Shown here: positions 27,954 through 36,992 of the stretch, piece by piece
Layout: each line of letters begins with the position of its first letter
How positions within the stretch are numbered: position 1 is the first letter of the stretch
Assembly (NCBI GenBank): GCA_965140765.1
Contig: OZ223308.1
Coordinates: 186,001 to 250,000, forward strand
Length of the DNA stretch: 64,000 nt
Origin: Sunxiuqinia sp963678245
GTDB taxonomy: Bacteria; Bacteroidota; Bacteroidia; Bacteroidales; Prolixibacteraceae
Reading direction: 5' to 3'
Position numbers and translations under genes: made by a program
The notes under the pieces: model-generated
Database searches by the model: none
What the model was told of the DNA's origin: nothing
Seen by the model: only the letters and a program-made list of their open reading frames with translations

Positions 27954-27975
27954 GTCTTACTTTTCTTATTCTTCC

Positions 27976-28596
27976 ATGATACGATTCAAGAATGTGTCCC
28001 TACAGTTGGGGAATAAGCAGTTGCTCAAAAACTTCAACCTTCGCATAAGCAAAGGAGATAAAGTGTTGCTAGCAGCAGAATCAGGATCCGGAAAAACTAG
28101 CCTGCTTCGGCTTATCTTGGGCTTTAACACTCCAGATGAAGGCAGAATTCTTTTCAATAAAAAAGTAATAACAACTGAGACCGTCCATAAAGTAAGAAGG
28201 CAGATTGCCTATTTAAGTCAGGATGTGGATTTCCCGAATGGAAAAGTAAGCGAAGTTTTCAAGGACATCTTTGATTTTGAAGCAAACCGTCACATTAACT
28301 TTTCAGAAGAACAACTAATTGAAAAGCTGGGCGAATTCAACCTCCCCCATGAAATACTCAACAAAAATACCAGTATCATTTCCGGCGGCGAGCGTCAACG
28401 CTTAGGATGGGCTTTGATCCAACTTTTAGACCGTTCGGTTTTATTGCTCGATGAACCTACATCTGCCATGGATGAAAAGCAGAAACAACGCTTCATCGAC
28501 TTTGTTGCCACCACGAATAAAACAGTTATCTGCGTAAGTCACGATCCGGTTTGGCAAATCGAACCAATGAAAACGATAACCAGCTTTATCGCATGA
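27976..28596 (+). CDS. ABC transporter ATP-binding protein, FetA/YbbL-like
   Basis: A 206-residue ABC ATPase from the ATG at 27976. An upstream TTG lies in the clpX terminator. Walker A is ESGSGKTSLLRL, the signature is ISGGERQRLGWA and Walker B is SVLLLDEPTSAMD. The gene overlaps the downstream permease by 4 bases (ATGA). The pair matches the two-gene FetAB (YbbL-YbbM) system, which in E. coli exports iron and helps under oxidative stress. The substrate here is inferred from family only. Confidence 0.85.
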   Translation: MIRFKNVSLQLGNKQLLKNFNLRISKGDKVLLAAESGSGKTSLLRLILGFNTPDEGRILFNKKVITTETVHKVRRQIAYLSQDVDFPNGKVSEVFKDIFDFEANRHINFSEEQLIEKLGEFNLPHEILNKNTSIISGGERQRLGWALIQLLDRSVLLLDEPTSAMDEKQKQRFIDFVATTNKTVICVSHDPVWQIEPMKTITSFIA

Positions 28597-29384
28597 ATGC
28601 AGCCGATATTTCAATAAGTGGATTATTACTAGGGCTGTTGCTAATTGCCCCGACCTTACTAATTATTTGGCGACTGAAGCTTGGGTTTAATCAAAAACTT
28701 CTCGTTGCCGTTGGACGGATGTTACTTCAATTGGGGTTTGTGGGCGTTTACTTAAAATATATATTTTTGCTAGACAATGCCTTTGTCAACTTAGCGTACA
28801 TACTACTGATGGTACTCTTTGCTGCTCTTTCAGGTATTCGAAATTCGTCACTTCGGCTAAAAAAACTATTGTTCCCTACTTTTACGGCCATGCTGTTGCC
28901 GACTCTCTTTACCATTTTCTATTTCAATCTGGCCATCGTCCAGATCGATTACATTTTTCAAGCAAATATCTTGATCCCAATTGCCGGGCTCATGCTCGGA
29001 AACACCCTAAAAACAAACATTGTCGCTTTGAAATCATTTTTCAACAGCGCTCAAAAAGAAGAAAAAACTTACCTTTTCTTACTGGCCAATGGGGCAACAA
29101 AAAATGAAGCTGCCCGTCCGTTTCTGAAAGAGGCTATCAGAACTGCCATGGCTCCCAACCTGTCAACTATGGCAACTGTAGGTTTGGTTTCTCTCCCCGG
29201 AGTAATGACGGGTCAGATATTAGGCGGATCAGATCCTATGCTTGCGGTGAAATATCAAATAGTGGTGATGATTATTATCTTTTTCAATAGCCTGTTGAGC
29301 AATATTCTGCAATTGCTATTTGCGATCCGCAATGGGTTTGATAATCGAGATCAACTGAATAAGGAATTATTTTCGAAAGCATAG
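28593..29384 (+). CDS. ABC transporter permease, FetB/UPF0014 family
   Basis: A 263-residue multi-spanning membrane protein. The start at 28593 overlaps the ATPase stop (ATGA) and is preferred over an upstream TTG. About seven hydrophobic segments are seen. The family signature is in the last third, LPGVMTGQILGGSDPMLAVKY without the first base-pair of residues, followed by a hydrophobic helix. With the preceding ATPase it forms a FetAB-type exporter, probably for iron or another metal (inference from the E. coli system). Confidence 0.85.
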   Translation: MNAADISISGLLLGLLLIAPTLLIIWRLKLGFNQKLLVAVGRMLLQLGFVGVYLKYIFLLDNAFVNLAYILLMVLFAALSGIRNSSLRLKKLLFPTFTAMLLPTLFTIFYFNLAIVQIDYIFQANILIPIAGLMLGNTLKTNIVALKSFFNSAQKEEKTYLFLLANGATKNEAARPFLKEAIRTAMAPNLSTMATVGLVSLPGVMTGQILGGSDPMLAVKYQIVVMIIIFFNSLLSNILQLLFAIRNGFDNRDQLNKELFSKA

Positions 29385-29476
29385 AATGATTCATTTAACG
29401 ATTATTAAAAGTTAAATAGCTTCACCTCTAAACCATTATTTCTTCTTCCTGTTAAATTAATCAAACAAGGAAAATT

Positions 29477-30487
29477 ATGAATATGAAGCTAAATTCGATG
29501 ATATCTCTTTTTATCATATTATTGACTACAAACCTCGGTTTTGGTCAATCCGACAGCCTAAAAGTGTTAGGATTAAACCTTGAGAACTACAAGTATCCAT
29601 TTGATGTCCATTACATCACCATCAACAGTCAGGGTGAAAACTACCAAATGGCCTATATGGATGTTCAGCCCGAACCTGCCAACGGAAAAAGCATTATGCT
29701 ACTTCATGGAAAGAACTTTAATGGTGCTTATTGGGAGCAAACTGCAGAATTCCTTGCTAAAGAAGGGTTTCGAGTATTTATTCCTGACCAGATTGGATTC
29801 GGAAAATCTTCAAAACCGGAACATTATCAATACACTTTTCAACAGTTAGCGAGAAACACAAAAGCTATTCTGGATAGCCTGAAAATCGAAAAAATCAGCG
29901 TTTTAGGACATTCGATGGGAGGTATGGTTGCCACTCGCTTTGTTTTGATGTACCCTGGAATAACGGATAAATTTATTCTTGTAAACCCAATCGGGTTGGA
30001 AGACTGGAAATTAAAAGTGCCTTATAAACCAGTGGAATGGTGGTATAAAAACGAATTAGGGAAAAGCTATGCCTCCATCAAAAAGTACCAGCTCGAAAGC
30101 TACTATGATAACCAATGGAAGCCCGAATACGACGAATGGGTTAACCTTCTGGCAGGGTGGACTCTAAATATCGATTATCCGCGAATAGCATGGAACGCTG
30201 CCCTAACCTACGACATGATATTTACCCAGCCGGTTTGTTATGAATTTGAAAACATTAAAGCTCCGAGCTTGCTTATCATCGGTCAGCGCGACCGAACAGC
30301 ACTGGGAAAACCACTAGTTAGTCCTGCAGTTCGGAAAACCATGGGACTTTATCCTGAGCTGGGGCGACAAACACAGCAAAAAATCCCTACTTGTGAATTG
30401 GTTGAACTGGATAACATTGGACATCTTCCGCACATAGAAGCTTTTGATCGGTTTATTGAACCGTTAGTGATATTTTTAAAGGAATAG
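29477..30487 (+). CDS. Exported alpha/beta hydrolase
   Basis: A 336-residue protein with a cleavable Sec signal (hydrophobic residues about 8-21, ending LGFGQ). The alpha/beta-hydrolase fold is shown by MLLHGKNFNGAYWE (oxyanion region), the nucleophile elbow GHSMGG, the acid in IIGQRDRTALGK and the catalytic His in DNIGHLPHIE. The complete Ser-Asp-His triad suggests an active periplasmic esterase or related hydrolase. It is not a MenH candidate because it is exported and distant from the men operon. It converges with rmuC, with 2 bases between the stops. Confidence 0.85.
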   Translation: MNMKLNSMISLFIILLTTNLGFGQSDSLKVLGLNLENYKYPFDVHYITINSQGENYQMAYMDVQPEPANGKSIMLLHGKNFNGAYWEQTAEFLAKEGFRVFIPDQIGFGKSSKPEHYQYTFQQLARNTKAILDSLKIEKISVLGHSMGGMVATRFVLMYPGITDKFILVNPIGLEDWKLKVPYKPVEWWYKNELGKSYASIKKYQLESYYDNQWKPEYDEWVNLLAGWTLNIDYPRIAWNAALTYDMIFTQPVCYEFENIKAPSLLIIGQRDRTALGKPLVSPAVRKTMGLYPELGRQTQQKIPTCELVELDNIGHLPHIEAFDRFIEPLVIFLKE

Positions 30488-30489
30488 CA

Positions 30490-31803
30490 CTATTCATCTA
30501 AATACTTCTGCGGTAGTTCTTTGCTCGCCTTAGCACCAAGCTCCCGAAGTTTTTCGGCTGATCGAACCAAGTTTCCACGACCTTCATTTAACTTATTCAT
30601 AGCCAGATCGTAGTTTTTACGAGTCTGCTCAATATTGGCTCCAACTTTTTCGAGATCGCCAATAAAATTGACAAACTTATCGTAAAGTGCACCTCCCTGA
30701 CGGGCGATTTCCATCGCATTACGAGTTTGATTTTCTTGTTGCCAAATGGAAGCGATAGTTCGCAAAGTTGCCAGCAAAGTTGACGGGCTAACGATAACCA
30801 CTTTATTGTCCCAAGCATAGGAAAACAAATCCTGATCGGCCTGGACAGCTACGCTGAATGACGATTCAATTGGTACAAATAGCAAAACAAAATCGGGACT
30901 GTTCATTCCTTGAGCGGCTTGGTAATGCTTATCGCTAAGTAATTTAATATGACTTTTGATACTTGCCAGATGATTTTTGATGTGCTTCAGTCGCTCAATC
31001 TCTTCGGTGGAGTTCACCATACGTTCGTACGCTACCAACGACACTTTCGAATCAACGATAATATGCTTTTGCTCCGGCAAGTGGATTACCACATCGGGCT
31101 GCAAGCGTGATCCATTTTCGCCAACCGTATTAAATTGCTTTTCAAACTCACGTCCTTCTATCAGTCCCGAGCGTTCAAGTATCCGCTCTAGAATCACCTC
31201 TCCCCAGTTTCCCTGCTTCTTCACATCGCCTTTTAGTGCTTTGGTCAGGTTATTGGCTTCATCGCTAATCTTCAGGTTTAAATCATGCAGTTTTTTCAAC
31301 TCAGCTTTCAAATCAGTCTGATCTTTTAAACCTTTCTCATAAGTGTCTTCTACTTTCTTTTCAAATAACTGAATTTTCTCACGCAAGGGGTTCAGTATTT
31401 CACTGATATTTTTTTGATTCACCTCTGTAAAATCCTGCGTATTCTGTTTCAGTATTTTATGTGCTATATTTTCAAATTCCGTCGTAAATTTCTTTTGAAG
31501 CGCTTCCATTTCATGCTTCTGAGTTATTAACTTTTCCTGCAAATTGGCAAACCCCACTTCTGCCCGGACTAATCGCTGTGCTTGTTGCTCATGTTCTACT
31601 TCCGAAGTTTCCAGCTTTTGTGTAAGTCGCTCTTTATCGGCCTGTAAATAAGTGAGACGTTCTTCCAGTTGAACTTTTACTTTTTCGTAATCGTTACGAA
31701 TTGCTAACAAGTCGTTTTCTGATACTTTCGATTTCAATTTCGACATCAACAAGGCAACAACAACGCCAATAGCCACCCCAGCAATCAGATAAACAAATTC
31801 CAT
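30490..31803 (-). CDS. rmuC: DNA recombination protein RmuC
   Basis: A 437-residue RmuC-family protein. An N-terminal membrane helix (about residues 3-20) is followed by a long coiled coil (about 25-190). The RmuC nuclease-like domain then includes QGNWGEVILERILERSGL, LQPDVVIHLPEQKHIIVDSKVSL and FVPIESSF. RmuC limits inversions at short repeats in E. coli and is thought to have a PD-(D/E)XK-type fold, to which the PDVVIH and VDSKV segments belong. It appears to be monocistronic. Confidence 0.92.
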   Translation of the reverse strand: MEFVYLIAGVAIGVVVALLMSKLKSKVSENDLLAIRNDYEKVKVQLEERLTYLQADKERLTQKLETSEVEHEQQAQRLVRAEVGFANLQEKLITQKHEMEALQKKFTTEFENIAHKILKQNTQDFTEVNQKNISEILNPLREKIQLFEKKVEDTYEKGLKDQTDLKAELKKLHDLNLKISDEANNLTKALKGDVKKQGNWGEVILERILERSGLIEGREFEKQFNTVGENGSRLQPDVVIHLPEQKHIIVDSKVSLVAYERMVNSTEEIERLKHIKNHLASIKSHIKLLSDKHYQAAQGMNSPDFVLLFVPIESSFSVAVQADQDLFSYAWDNKVVIVSPSTLLATLRTIASIWQQENQTRNAMEIARQGGALYDKFVNFIGDLEKVGANIEQTRKNYDLAMNKLNEGRGNLVRSAEKLRELGAKASKELPQKYLDE

Positions 31804-31926
31804 ATTTCAGTATTTTGAAAACTAAAAGTACAAAGAAGAATATTATTGAGAAAGCAATTTAGTTATCAGAATTTGCTATTTGAAAATTGAGTGCTATTTT
31901 AGATTCCGCAAAGCAAAACCAATCTC

Positions 31927-32589
31927 ATGGATGTAAAAATAGAAACAAGCTGGAAAGAAGTTCTAACTGACGAATTTGAAAAGGACTATTTCAAAAAACT
32001 GACGAAATTTGTGCATGAAGAGTACCGGACTACAAAAGTTTACCCTCCCGCTAAACTCATTTTTAACGCCTTTGATCAATGCCCGTTCAGCCAGTTAAAA
32101 GTTGTTATACTCGGACAAGATCCCTATCATGGGCCCAATCAGGCTCACGGTCTGTGTTTCTCTGTAAACGATGGCATTCAATTTCCGCCCAGCTTACGAA
32201 ATATTTTTAAGGAACTGCAAAATGATGTTGCAAAACCAATTCCGCAATCGGGCAATTTAACCAATTGGGCCAAGCAGGGAGTTCTACTATTAAATGCAAC
32301 ACTGACTGTTCGTGCCGGGCAAGCCGGTTCACACCAGAAAAAAGGATGGGAAGAATTTACAGACGCCGTGATTCATAAAATCAATGAGCAAAAAGAGCAT
32401 GCGGTGTTTATTCTGTGGGGAAGCTATGCCATTAAAAAAGGAGAATTTATCGACCAGAGTAAACATCTGGTTTTAACATCGGTTCACCCGTCGCCGCTTT
32501 CGGCCAGCCGGGGTTACTTTGGAAATAATCATTTCAGTAAAACAAATGCTTTTTTACAGAAAAAAGGCATTGATCCTATTCAGTGGTAA
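31927..32589 (+). CDS. ung: Uracil-DNA glycosylase (family 1)
   Basis: A 220-residue base-excision repair enzyme that removes uracil from DNA. The water-activating motif is GQDPYHGPNQAHGLCFSV and the minor-groove loop is HPSPLSASRGYFGNNHF, with His and Leu in place. It stands alone and runs towards the FabH-like gene. A hairpin between them can terminate both. Confidence 0.96.
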   Translation: MDVKIETSWKEVLTDEFEKDYFKKLTKFVHEEYRTTKVYPPAKLIFNAFDQCPFSQLKVVILGQDPYHGPNQAHGLCFSVNDGIQFPPSLRNIFKELQNDVAKPIPQSGNLTNWAKQGVLLLNATLTVRAGQAGSHQKKGWEEFTDAVIHKINEQKEHAVFILWGSYAIKKGEFIDQSKHLVLTSVHPSPLSASRGYFGNNHFSKTNAFLQKKGIDPIQW

Positions 32590-32613
32590 ATCCATCTCAA
32601 TAAGATAATGAGC

Positions 32614-32646
32614 AAAAAAAGCTGTTCCAATTTTTTGAAACAGCTT
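32614..32646 (-). terminator. Terminator of the FabH-like gene, also usable for ung
   Basis: AAGCTGTT pairs with AACAGCTT (32619-32626 with 32639-32646). On the minus strand a T-run at 32620-32614 follows. Confidence 0.8.
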
Positions 32647-32669
32647 CTAAATATTTTAATTGATTTTTT

Positions 32670-33752
32670 TTACCACTTATAAATAATAGAATTGATGTTC
32701 ATACCAGCGCCTACTGAACAGAGAATAATATAATCTCCTTCGCTAATCTCTTGATTTTCCAGTTTCCCTTTTACAATTAGATCGAGCAAGGTCGGCACAG
32801 TAGCAGTCGATGAATTCCCAAGCTTATCGATACTCATCGGCATAATTCCTTCAGGAATATCCTTTTCCTTATACAGTTTGAAAACACCTTTCAAGATTGC
32901 TTCATCCATTTTTTCATTGGCCTGATGAATAAGCACTTTTTTGATGTCGCTTAACTGCAATCCAGCCTTCTCAATACTGTCCTTAACCACGCTGGGAACA
33001 TGATTTAAAGCGTATACATACAACTTATGTCCGGCCATTTTGATAAACAAATCATCTCTATCATAATCCGGATTCAAAGAGTTGCCCATTGTCAGAAGAT
33101 TGGCAAATGGAATTGAATCGGATCGGCTTGATTGGGCTAAAATACCAATAGGTTCTTCTGACCAAACACCTTCAACAACTGTTGCTCCGGCTCCATCTGC
33201 GTAAATCATGGTATCTCGGTCGTGCGGATCTGCGATACGACTAAGCACATCAGCACCAACAACAACTCCTTTGTTGTACGTTTCACTCTTGATGTAGGCA
33301 TTGGCCACAATCATTGCCTGAGTCCAACTTGGGCATCCCGATATTACATCATGGCAAATACAGGCCGGATTTTTCAACCCGAGCTTACCTTTTACTTTGT
33401 TAGCCAAAGAAGGCAACATATCAATATGTGTTCTTCCCTTCTGAACATCTCCAAAATTGTGTCCAATAATTATAAATTCCAGTTCATCCAACTCAATACC
33501 TGCAGAATCACATGCATCCTTTATCGCCTCGGCAGCAATATCCGAATCCACTTGGTCATCTTTCACCCATCGACGTTCCTCAATATTGGTAATCTCATGG
33601 AATTTCTGAATGATCTCTTCATTGGTTTTCTCAAAAGGTTTCTTTGAGGAAGGATCATAAAAACGGTAATTAGAAAAATAGTCATTTTTTATTACCTGTT
33701 CAGGAATACAACTTCCTGTTCCAATAATCTTTGTGTATAACTTCTTAGCCAT
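32670..33752 (-). CDS. 3-oxoacyl-ACP synthase III (FabH)-like condensing enzyme
   Basis: A thiolase-fold enzyme of 360 residues. The ATG at 33752 (MAKKLYTKIIGTGSCIP) is chosen over a TTG 9 bases upstream. The triad is visible: Cys in ISGCPSWTQ, His in LIHQANEKM and Asn in GNSSTATVP. The Cys context differs from the AACSGF of FabH, and the protein is about 35 residues longer, so it may use another acyl primer or partner than the main KASIII. It is 5 bases downstream of lpxH in the same direction. Confidence 0.85.
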   Translation of the reverse strand: MAKKLYTKIIGTGSCIPEQVIKNDYFSNYRFYDPSSKKPFEKTNEEIIQKFHEITNIEERRWVKDDQVDSDIAAEAIKDACDSAGIELDELEFIIIGHNFGDVQKGRTHIDMLPSLANKVKGKLGLKNPACICHDVISGCPSWTQAMIVANAYIKSETYNKGVVVGADVLSRIADPHDRDTMIYADGAGATVVEGVWSEEPIGILAQSSRSDSIPFANLLTMGNSLNPDYDRDDLFIKMAGHKLYVYALNHVPSVVKDSIEKAGLQLSDIKKVLIHQANEKMDEAILKGVFKLYKEKDIPEGIMPMSIDKLGNSSTATVPTLLDLIVKGKLENQEISEGDYIILCSVGAGMNINSIIYKW

Positions 33753-33757
33753 AGCAA

Positions 33758-34531
33758 TCAATTCATAGGCATTTCGCCTGGACCTTTATATTTTTTCAAT
33801 TCAAATTTCTCGCCATCAAAAACTCCATAGGAGTAATGTGTAATCCAATCGCCCAAGTTAATATATCTGGACTTTTTCCCAAGAGGCAAATCTAATAACA
33901 AATGCCGATGACCAAAAATAAAATAGTCAACTTCTTCATCTTCAAGCACCGATTTTGCAAAAAGGAGAAGCCCTTCTTTGTCTTCGCCATAAAAAGGAAC
34001 GCTCATCCCTTTAGTCAAACGGCTCTTTTTTGACCATTTGTGAGCCAGGGAAATTCCCAAATTCGGATGAATTCGTGCATACATCCATTGTAAAAAACGA
34101 TTGGTAAATAATTTTTTCAGGAAATGATAACCTTTATCGTAAGGATCAAGCCCATCACCATGTGCCAAAAAGAATTTCTTCCCGGAGAAGGAAATACGCA
34201 TCTCGGAGCGATGAATCTGCACGCCTAATTCCGAAGGCAAATAATCAAACACCCAAACATCATGATTTCCTGTAAAAAAATGAACAGGAATGCCGGAATC
34301 AGCAATCTCAGCTATTTTCCCTAAGGTGCGCACAAACCCCCGGGGGACTACTTCTTTGTATTCAAACCAGTAGTCGAAAATATCACCTAACAAAAAAAGA
34401 GCTGCCGCATCCTGCTTTATTTCGTCAAGCCAGGCAACAAATTTTTGTTCGCGTTCCCTGTTGTTGTCAAGTGCCTGGGCTCCTAAATGAATGTCGGAAA
34501 CAAAATATATTTTGTTTTTTGAGTTCGTCAA
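33758..34531 (-). CDS. lpxH: UDP-2,3-diacylglucosamine diphosphatase
   Basis: A calcineurin-like metallophosphatase that cuts UDP-diacylglucosamine to lipid X in lipid A synthesis. Metal-binding motifs are SDIHLG, LGDIFDYW, GNHDVW, AHGDGLD and FGHRH. I chose the TTG start at 34531, giving 257 residues (MTNSKNKIYFVSD). The open frame begins at a TTG at 34564, but that codon lies inside a -7 promoter box (TATATTTG, 34562-34569), so transcription would start after it. The FabH-like gene follows. Confidence 0.87.
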   Translation of the reverse strand: MTNSKNKIYFVSDIHLGAQALDNNREREQKFVAWLDEIKQDAAALFLLGDIFDYWFEYKEVVPRGFVRTLGKIAEIADSGIPVHFFTGNHDVWVFDYLPSELGVQIHRSEMRISFSGKKFFLAHGDGLDPYDKGYHFLKKLFTNRFLQWMYARIHPNLGISLAHKWSKKSRLTKGMSVPFYGEDKEGLLLFAKSVLEDEEVDYFIFGHRHLLLDLPLGKKSRYINLGDWITHYSYGVFDGEKFELKKYKGPGEMPMN

Positions 34532-34561
34532 TGTGTAGCTGTTCTTGTGTAAAAAACCTGA

Positions 34562-34569
34562 CAAATATA
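34562..34569 (-). promoter_or_regulatory. -7 box for lpxH
   Basis: TATATTTG on the minus strand overlaps the upstream TTG and lies 30 bases before the preferred TTG start. No TTG partner is at normal distance. Confidence 0.45.
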
Positions 34570-34621
34570 CCAGTAAAAATAAGTTATCAGAAAATAAAAT
34601 TCAAAAAGACGGACTGAAAAA

Positions 34622-35770
34622 CTAATTCAACAACTCTTTCAATAACCTATCTAAAGCAGGCCCTTTTACGTTTTTGGCAATAATCACCCCTTCTTTATCC
34701 AGCAGATAATTGTATGGCAACTCCTGAACGTTATAATTAGAAACCGCCTTCATACTACCATCCATGTCGCCTACATTAGTCCATTTTAGCCCATCCTTAT
34801 CAATAGCATCGACCCACTCGTAACGATTTTCATCTAAGCTAACCTGATAGATTTCAAAGCCTTTTCGGGTGTATTTGTTGTAAAGCTCAACCAATACAGG
34901 ATTCATTATGCGTGATCCACGATCTTGAGACGCCCAAAACTGAAGTAAAACATATTTTCCCTGTAACGAAGAAAGAGCAACCTCTTTCCCTTCTGGGTTC
35001 GGTAAAACAATATCGGGGCTATTCGCGCCTTGTTCCTGAATAAGCTGCCGTAATTTAGCACTTCGCTCATCCTTCATCAACTTGATTGTGTTTGCGTATA
35101 ATGCTTTCACGTGCTCTGACTTCGGATAAAAAGAGTTCAATGCAGATGCTGCTGTTTTCAACGACTGCAAATCCTGAATAACAAAGTTATCGTTGTCGAA
35201 CTTTTGATAAAGCGCTAAGACGTTAGCCATAGAAAACGGATGTGCACTAACAAAGTTTTGTGAATAGTCTCGTTGATTTTGCACGACATTACTGTATTCT
35301 TTATCCCATTTCTTTTTCAATTCCGGATAATCTGGATCTGTTCGAAACATGACATGCAAAGAGCCAATTGAGTCCAGCTTATGTTTTGTTTCACTTAGTT
35401 GCAGATTCAACTCCTGAACCAAAGACGAACCTTCTGAACCACTAACCCGATAATCGCGCGAAAAGTTGGCAGCATCGCCTGCAACCTCAACTTGTTCGGC
35501 CGAATCAACCAGCAGGGTAATAAAGTTTTTCTCGCTCAACTTAAGTAGAAAAAAAGTGGGATGATGAACAACCCCATCAAATTCAAACTTTCCATTTTTA
35601 CCAATTTTTGCCGAATCAACAGCTTCTGAAGAAGAGACTTTCAATTCATCCAGATAAATGTATTTTTCTTCAGCATTGGTTATCGTTCCTGAAATTTTGT
35701 AATGTGTTGAATCATCACATGCTACAGCAAAGGCAGCAATTAAAATAACGAATACAATTATTCTTTTCAC
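34622..35770 (-). CDS. Thioredoxin-fold lipoprotein with DUF4369-like domain, lacking CxxC
   Basis: A 382-residue lipoprotein with a GTG start and a lipobox ending AVAC near residue 18. The N-terminal HYKISGTITNAEEKYIYLDEL segment resembles DUF4369, then a helical linker leads to a C-terminal TlpA/AhpC-like thioredoxin fold. The strand LLQFWASQDRGSR sits where FWASWCGPCR is usual, so both redox cysteines are missing. The cis-Pro loop (ELPYNYLLD) remains. It is probably a periplasmic or outer-membrane-attached protein without disulfide exchange. Function unknown. Confidence 0.82.
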   Translation of the reverse strand: MKRIIVFVILIAAFAVACDDSTHYKISGTITNAEEKYIYLDELKVSSSEAVDSAKIGKNGKFEFDGVVHHPTFFLLKLSEKNFITLLVDSAEQVEVAGDAANFSRDYRVSGSEGSSLVQELNLQLSETKHKLDSIGSLHVMFRTDPDYPELKKKWDKEYSNVVQNQRDYSQNFVSAHPFSMANVLALYQKFDNDNFVIQDLQSLKTAASALNSFYPKSEHVKALYANTIKLMKDERSAKLRQLIQEQGANSPDIVLPNPEGKEVALSSLQGKYVLLQFWASQDRGSRIMNPVLVELYNKYTRKGFEIYQVSLDENRYEWVDAIDKDGLKWTNVGDMDGSMKAVSNYNVQELPYNYLLDKEGVIIAKNVKGPALDRLLKELLN

Positions 35771-35903
35771 GTTTCAGTTTTTTATCAGTTTTTATCGGTG
35801 GGTAAAAATAATAATTTACAAATCAAATACAGGAGATGTGTGAATTCTTTTGGAAGTTGCACCTGTTTTCAAATATAACTGCGATTAAAAAACAAAAATG
35901 TGC

Positions 35904-35911
35904 TACTTTTG
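35904..35911 (+). promoter_or_regulatory. -7 box for ribF
   Basis: TACTTTTG, 21 bases before the ribF ATG. The -33 partner is not clear. Confidence 0.5.
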
Positions 35912-35932
35912 ACAGTTGAAAATTAGGCTTAA

Positions 35933-36871
35933 ATGAAAGTTTATCGAGACATCGACCAATTTCATGTAGAAAAACCAGTACTCACCGTGGGCTCTTTTGA
36001 CGGTGTTCATTTGGGGCACCGAAAAGTTATTGACCGATTAAAGGAAATTGCCAAACGAAACAAAGGTGAATCTGTCATCTTCACATTTTCGCCACACCCG
36101 AGACTGGTGCTTAACAAGCAAAAAGGCAGCCTTCGCCTACTAACTACGCTGGATGAAAAAATTAAATTGCTTGAAAAGGTAGGTATCGATCACTTAATCA
36201 TATATCCATTCACAAAAGAGTTTTCGAAGCTAAGTTATACTGATTTTGTTCGGATTATTCTGGTGAAACAATTAAATATCCACACGCTGGTTGTTGGTCA
36301 CGATCATAGATTTGGTAAAGATCGTAAAGGAGATTTTGAAATGCTTCAAGGGCTTTCGATGGCTTTCAAATTTCAACTCGAACAACTTGATGTGCTCATA
36401 TCTGACGACATTCGGGTTAGTTCTACAAAGATACGCGAGTCGCTGGAGAATGGTACCATTGCTAAAGCAAACAAACATTTGGGATATCCATTCAGCCTGC
36501 ACGGCACCGTTGTGGAGGGACAAAAGCTCGGAAGGAAAATCCAGTTCCCCACCGCTAATATTGAAGCATCTGATCCTCATAAAATTATTCCTGGTTTTGG
36601 TGTTTATGCAGTTAAATTGCTTATTGATGGTACCGCCCACCAAGGCATGCTTAATATTGGCACACGGCCAACTATTAATAATAACGCTGATCACCGCAGC
36701 ATAGAAGTACACTTATTTGATTTTAATCAAGACATCTACAACAAACAAGTTGAACTGAAATTCATTTCCAGAGTACGAGAGGAAAAAAAGTTCGGGTCAA
36801 TTGATGGTTTACGCACCCAACTGGAACTGGATAAAGTCAACGTAAAGAAATTCTTCAAAACTCTAGAATAA
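35933..36871 (+). CDS. ribF: Bifunctional riboflavin kinase / FAD synthetase
   Basis: A 312-residue enzyme making FMN and FAD. The N-terminal adenylyltransferase domain has GSFDGVHLGHRKVI and VVGHDHRFGKDRKGD. The SSTKIRESL segment contains the usual ISSTxIR-like motif. The C-terminal riboflavin kinase domain has GRKIQFPTANIEA, PGFGVYAV and NIGTRPTI, with the catalytic Glu in SIEVHLFDF. It appears monocistronic, with no FMN riboswitch seen in the short leader. Confidence 0.95.
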   Translation: MKVYRDIDQFHVEKPVLTVGSFDGVHLGHRKVIDRLKEIAKRNKGESVIFTFSPHPRLVLNKQKGSLRLLTTLDEKIKLLEKVGIDHLIIYPFTKEFSKLSYTDFVRIILVKQLNIHTLVVGHDHRFGKDRKGDFEMLQGLSMAFKFQLEQLDVLISDDIRVSSTKIRESLENGTIAKANKHLGYPFSLHGTVVEGQKLGRKIQFPTANIEASDPHKIIPGFGVYAVKLLIDGTAHQGMLNIGTRPTINNNADHRSIEVHLFDFNQDIYNKQVELKFISRVREEKKFGSIDGLRTQLELDKVNVKKFFKTLE

Positions 36872-36938
36872 ACGGAGACAAATCTTTCGATTTCAGGCCC
36901 CATTCGTCTGTTAATAAGAATAAAACAAAATAGTTTCG

Positions 36939-36970
36939 TTGTGATTATTTAGCTGAAATAACTATCTTTG
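36939..36970 (+). promoter_or_regulatory. Promoter of ahcY
   Basis: TTG (36939-36941) and TATCTTTG (36963-36970) are 21 bases apart, with the ATG 22 bases later. Confidence 0.75.
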
Positions 36971-36992
36971 CACCTCTAAAATTGAAGACATT

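Noticed and set aside
27937..27975. TTG start for the FetA-like ATPase
   Set aside because: The codon is within the clpX terminator hairpin. The ATG at 27976 gives a normal N-terminus.
36291..36704. Long alternative frame inside ribF
   Set aside because: It overlaps a complete, well-conserved ribF and has no separate signal.
36872..36992. SAH or SAM riboswitch before ahcY, or FMN riboswitch before ribF
   Set aside because: The leaders after the mapped promoters are only about 15-25 bases long, too short for these RNAs.
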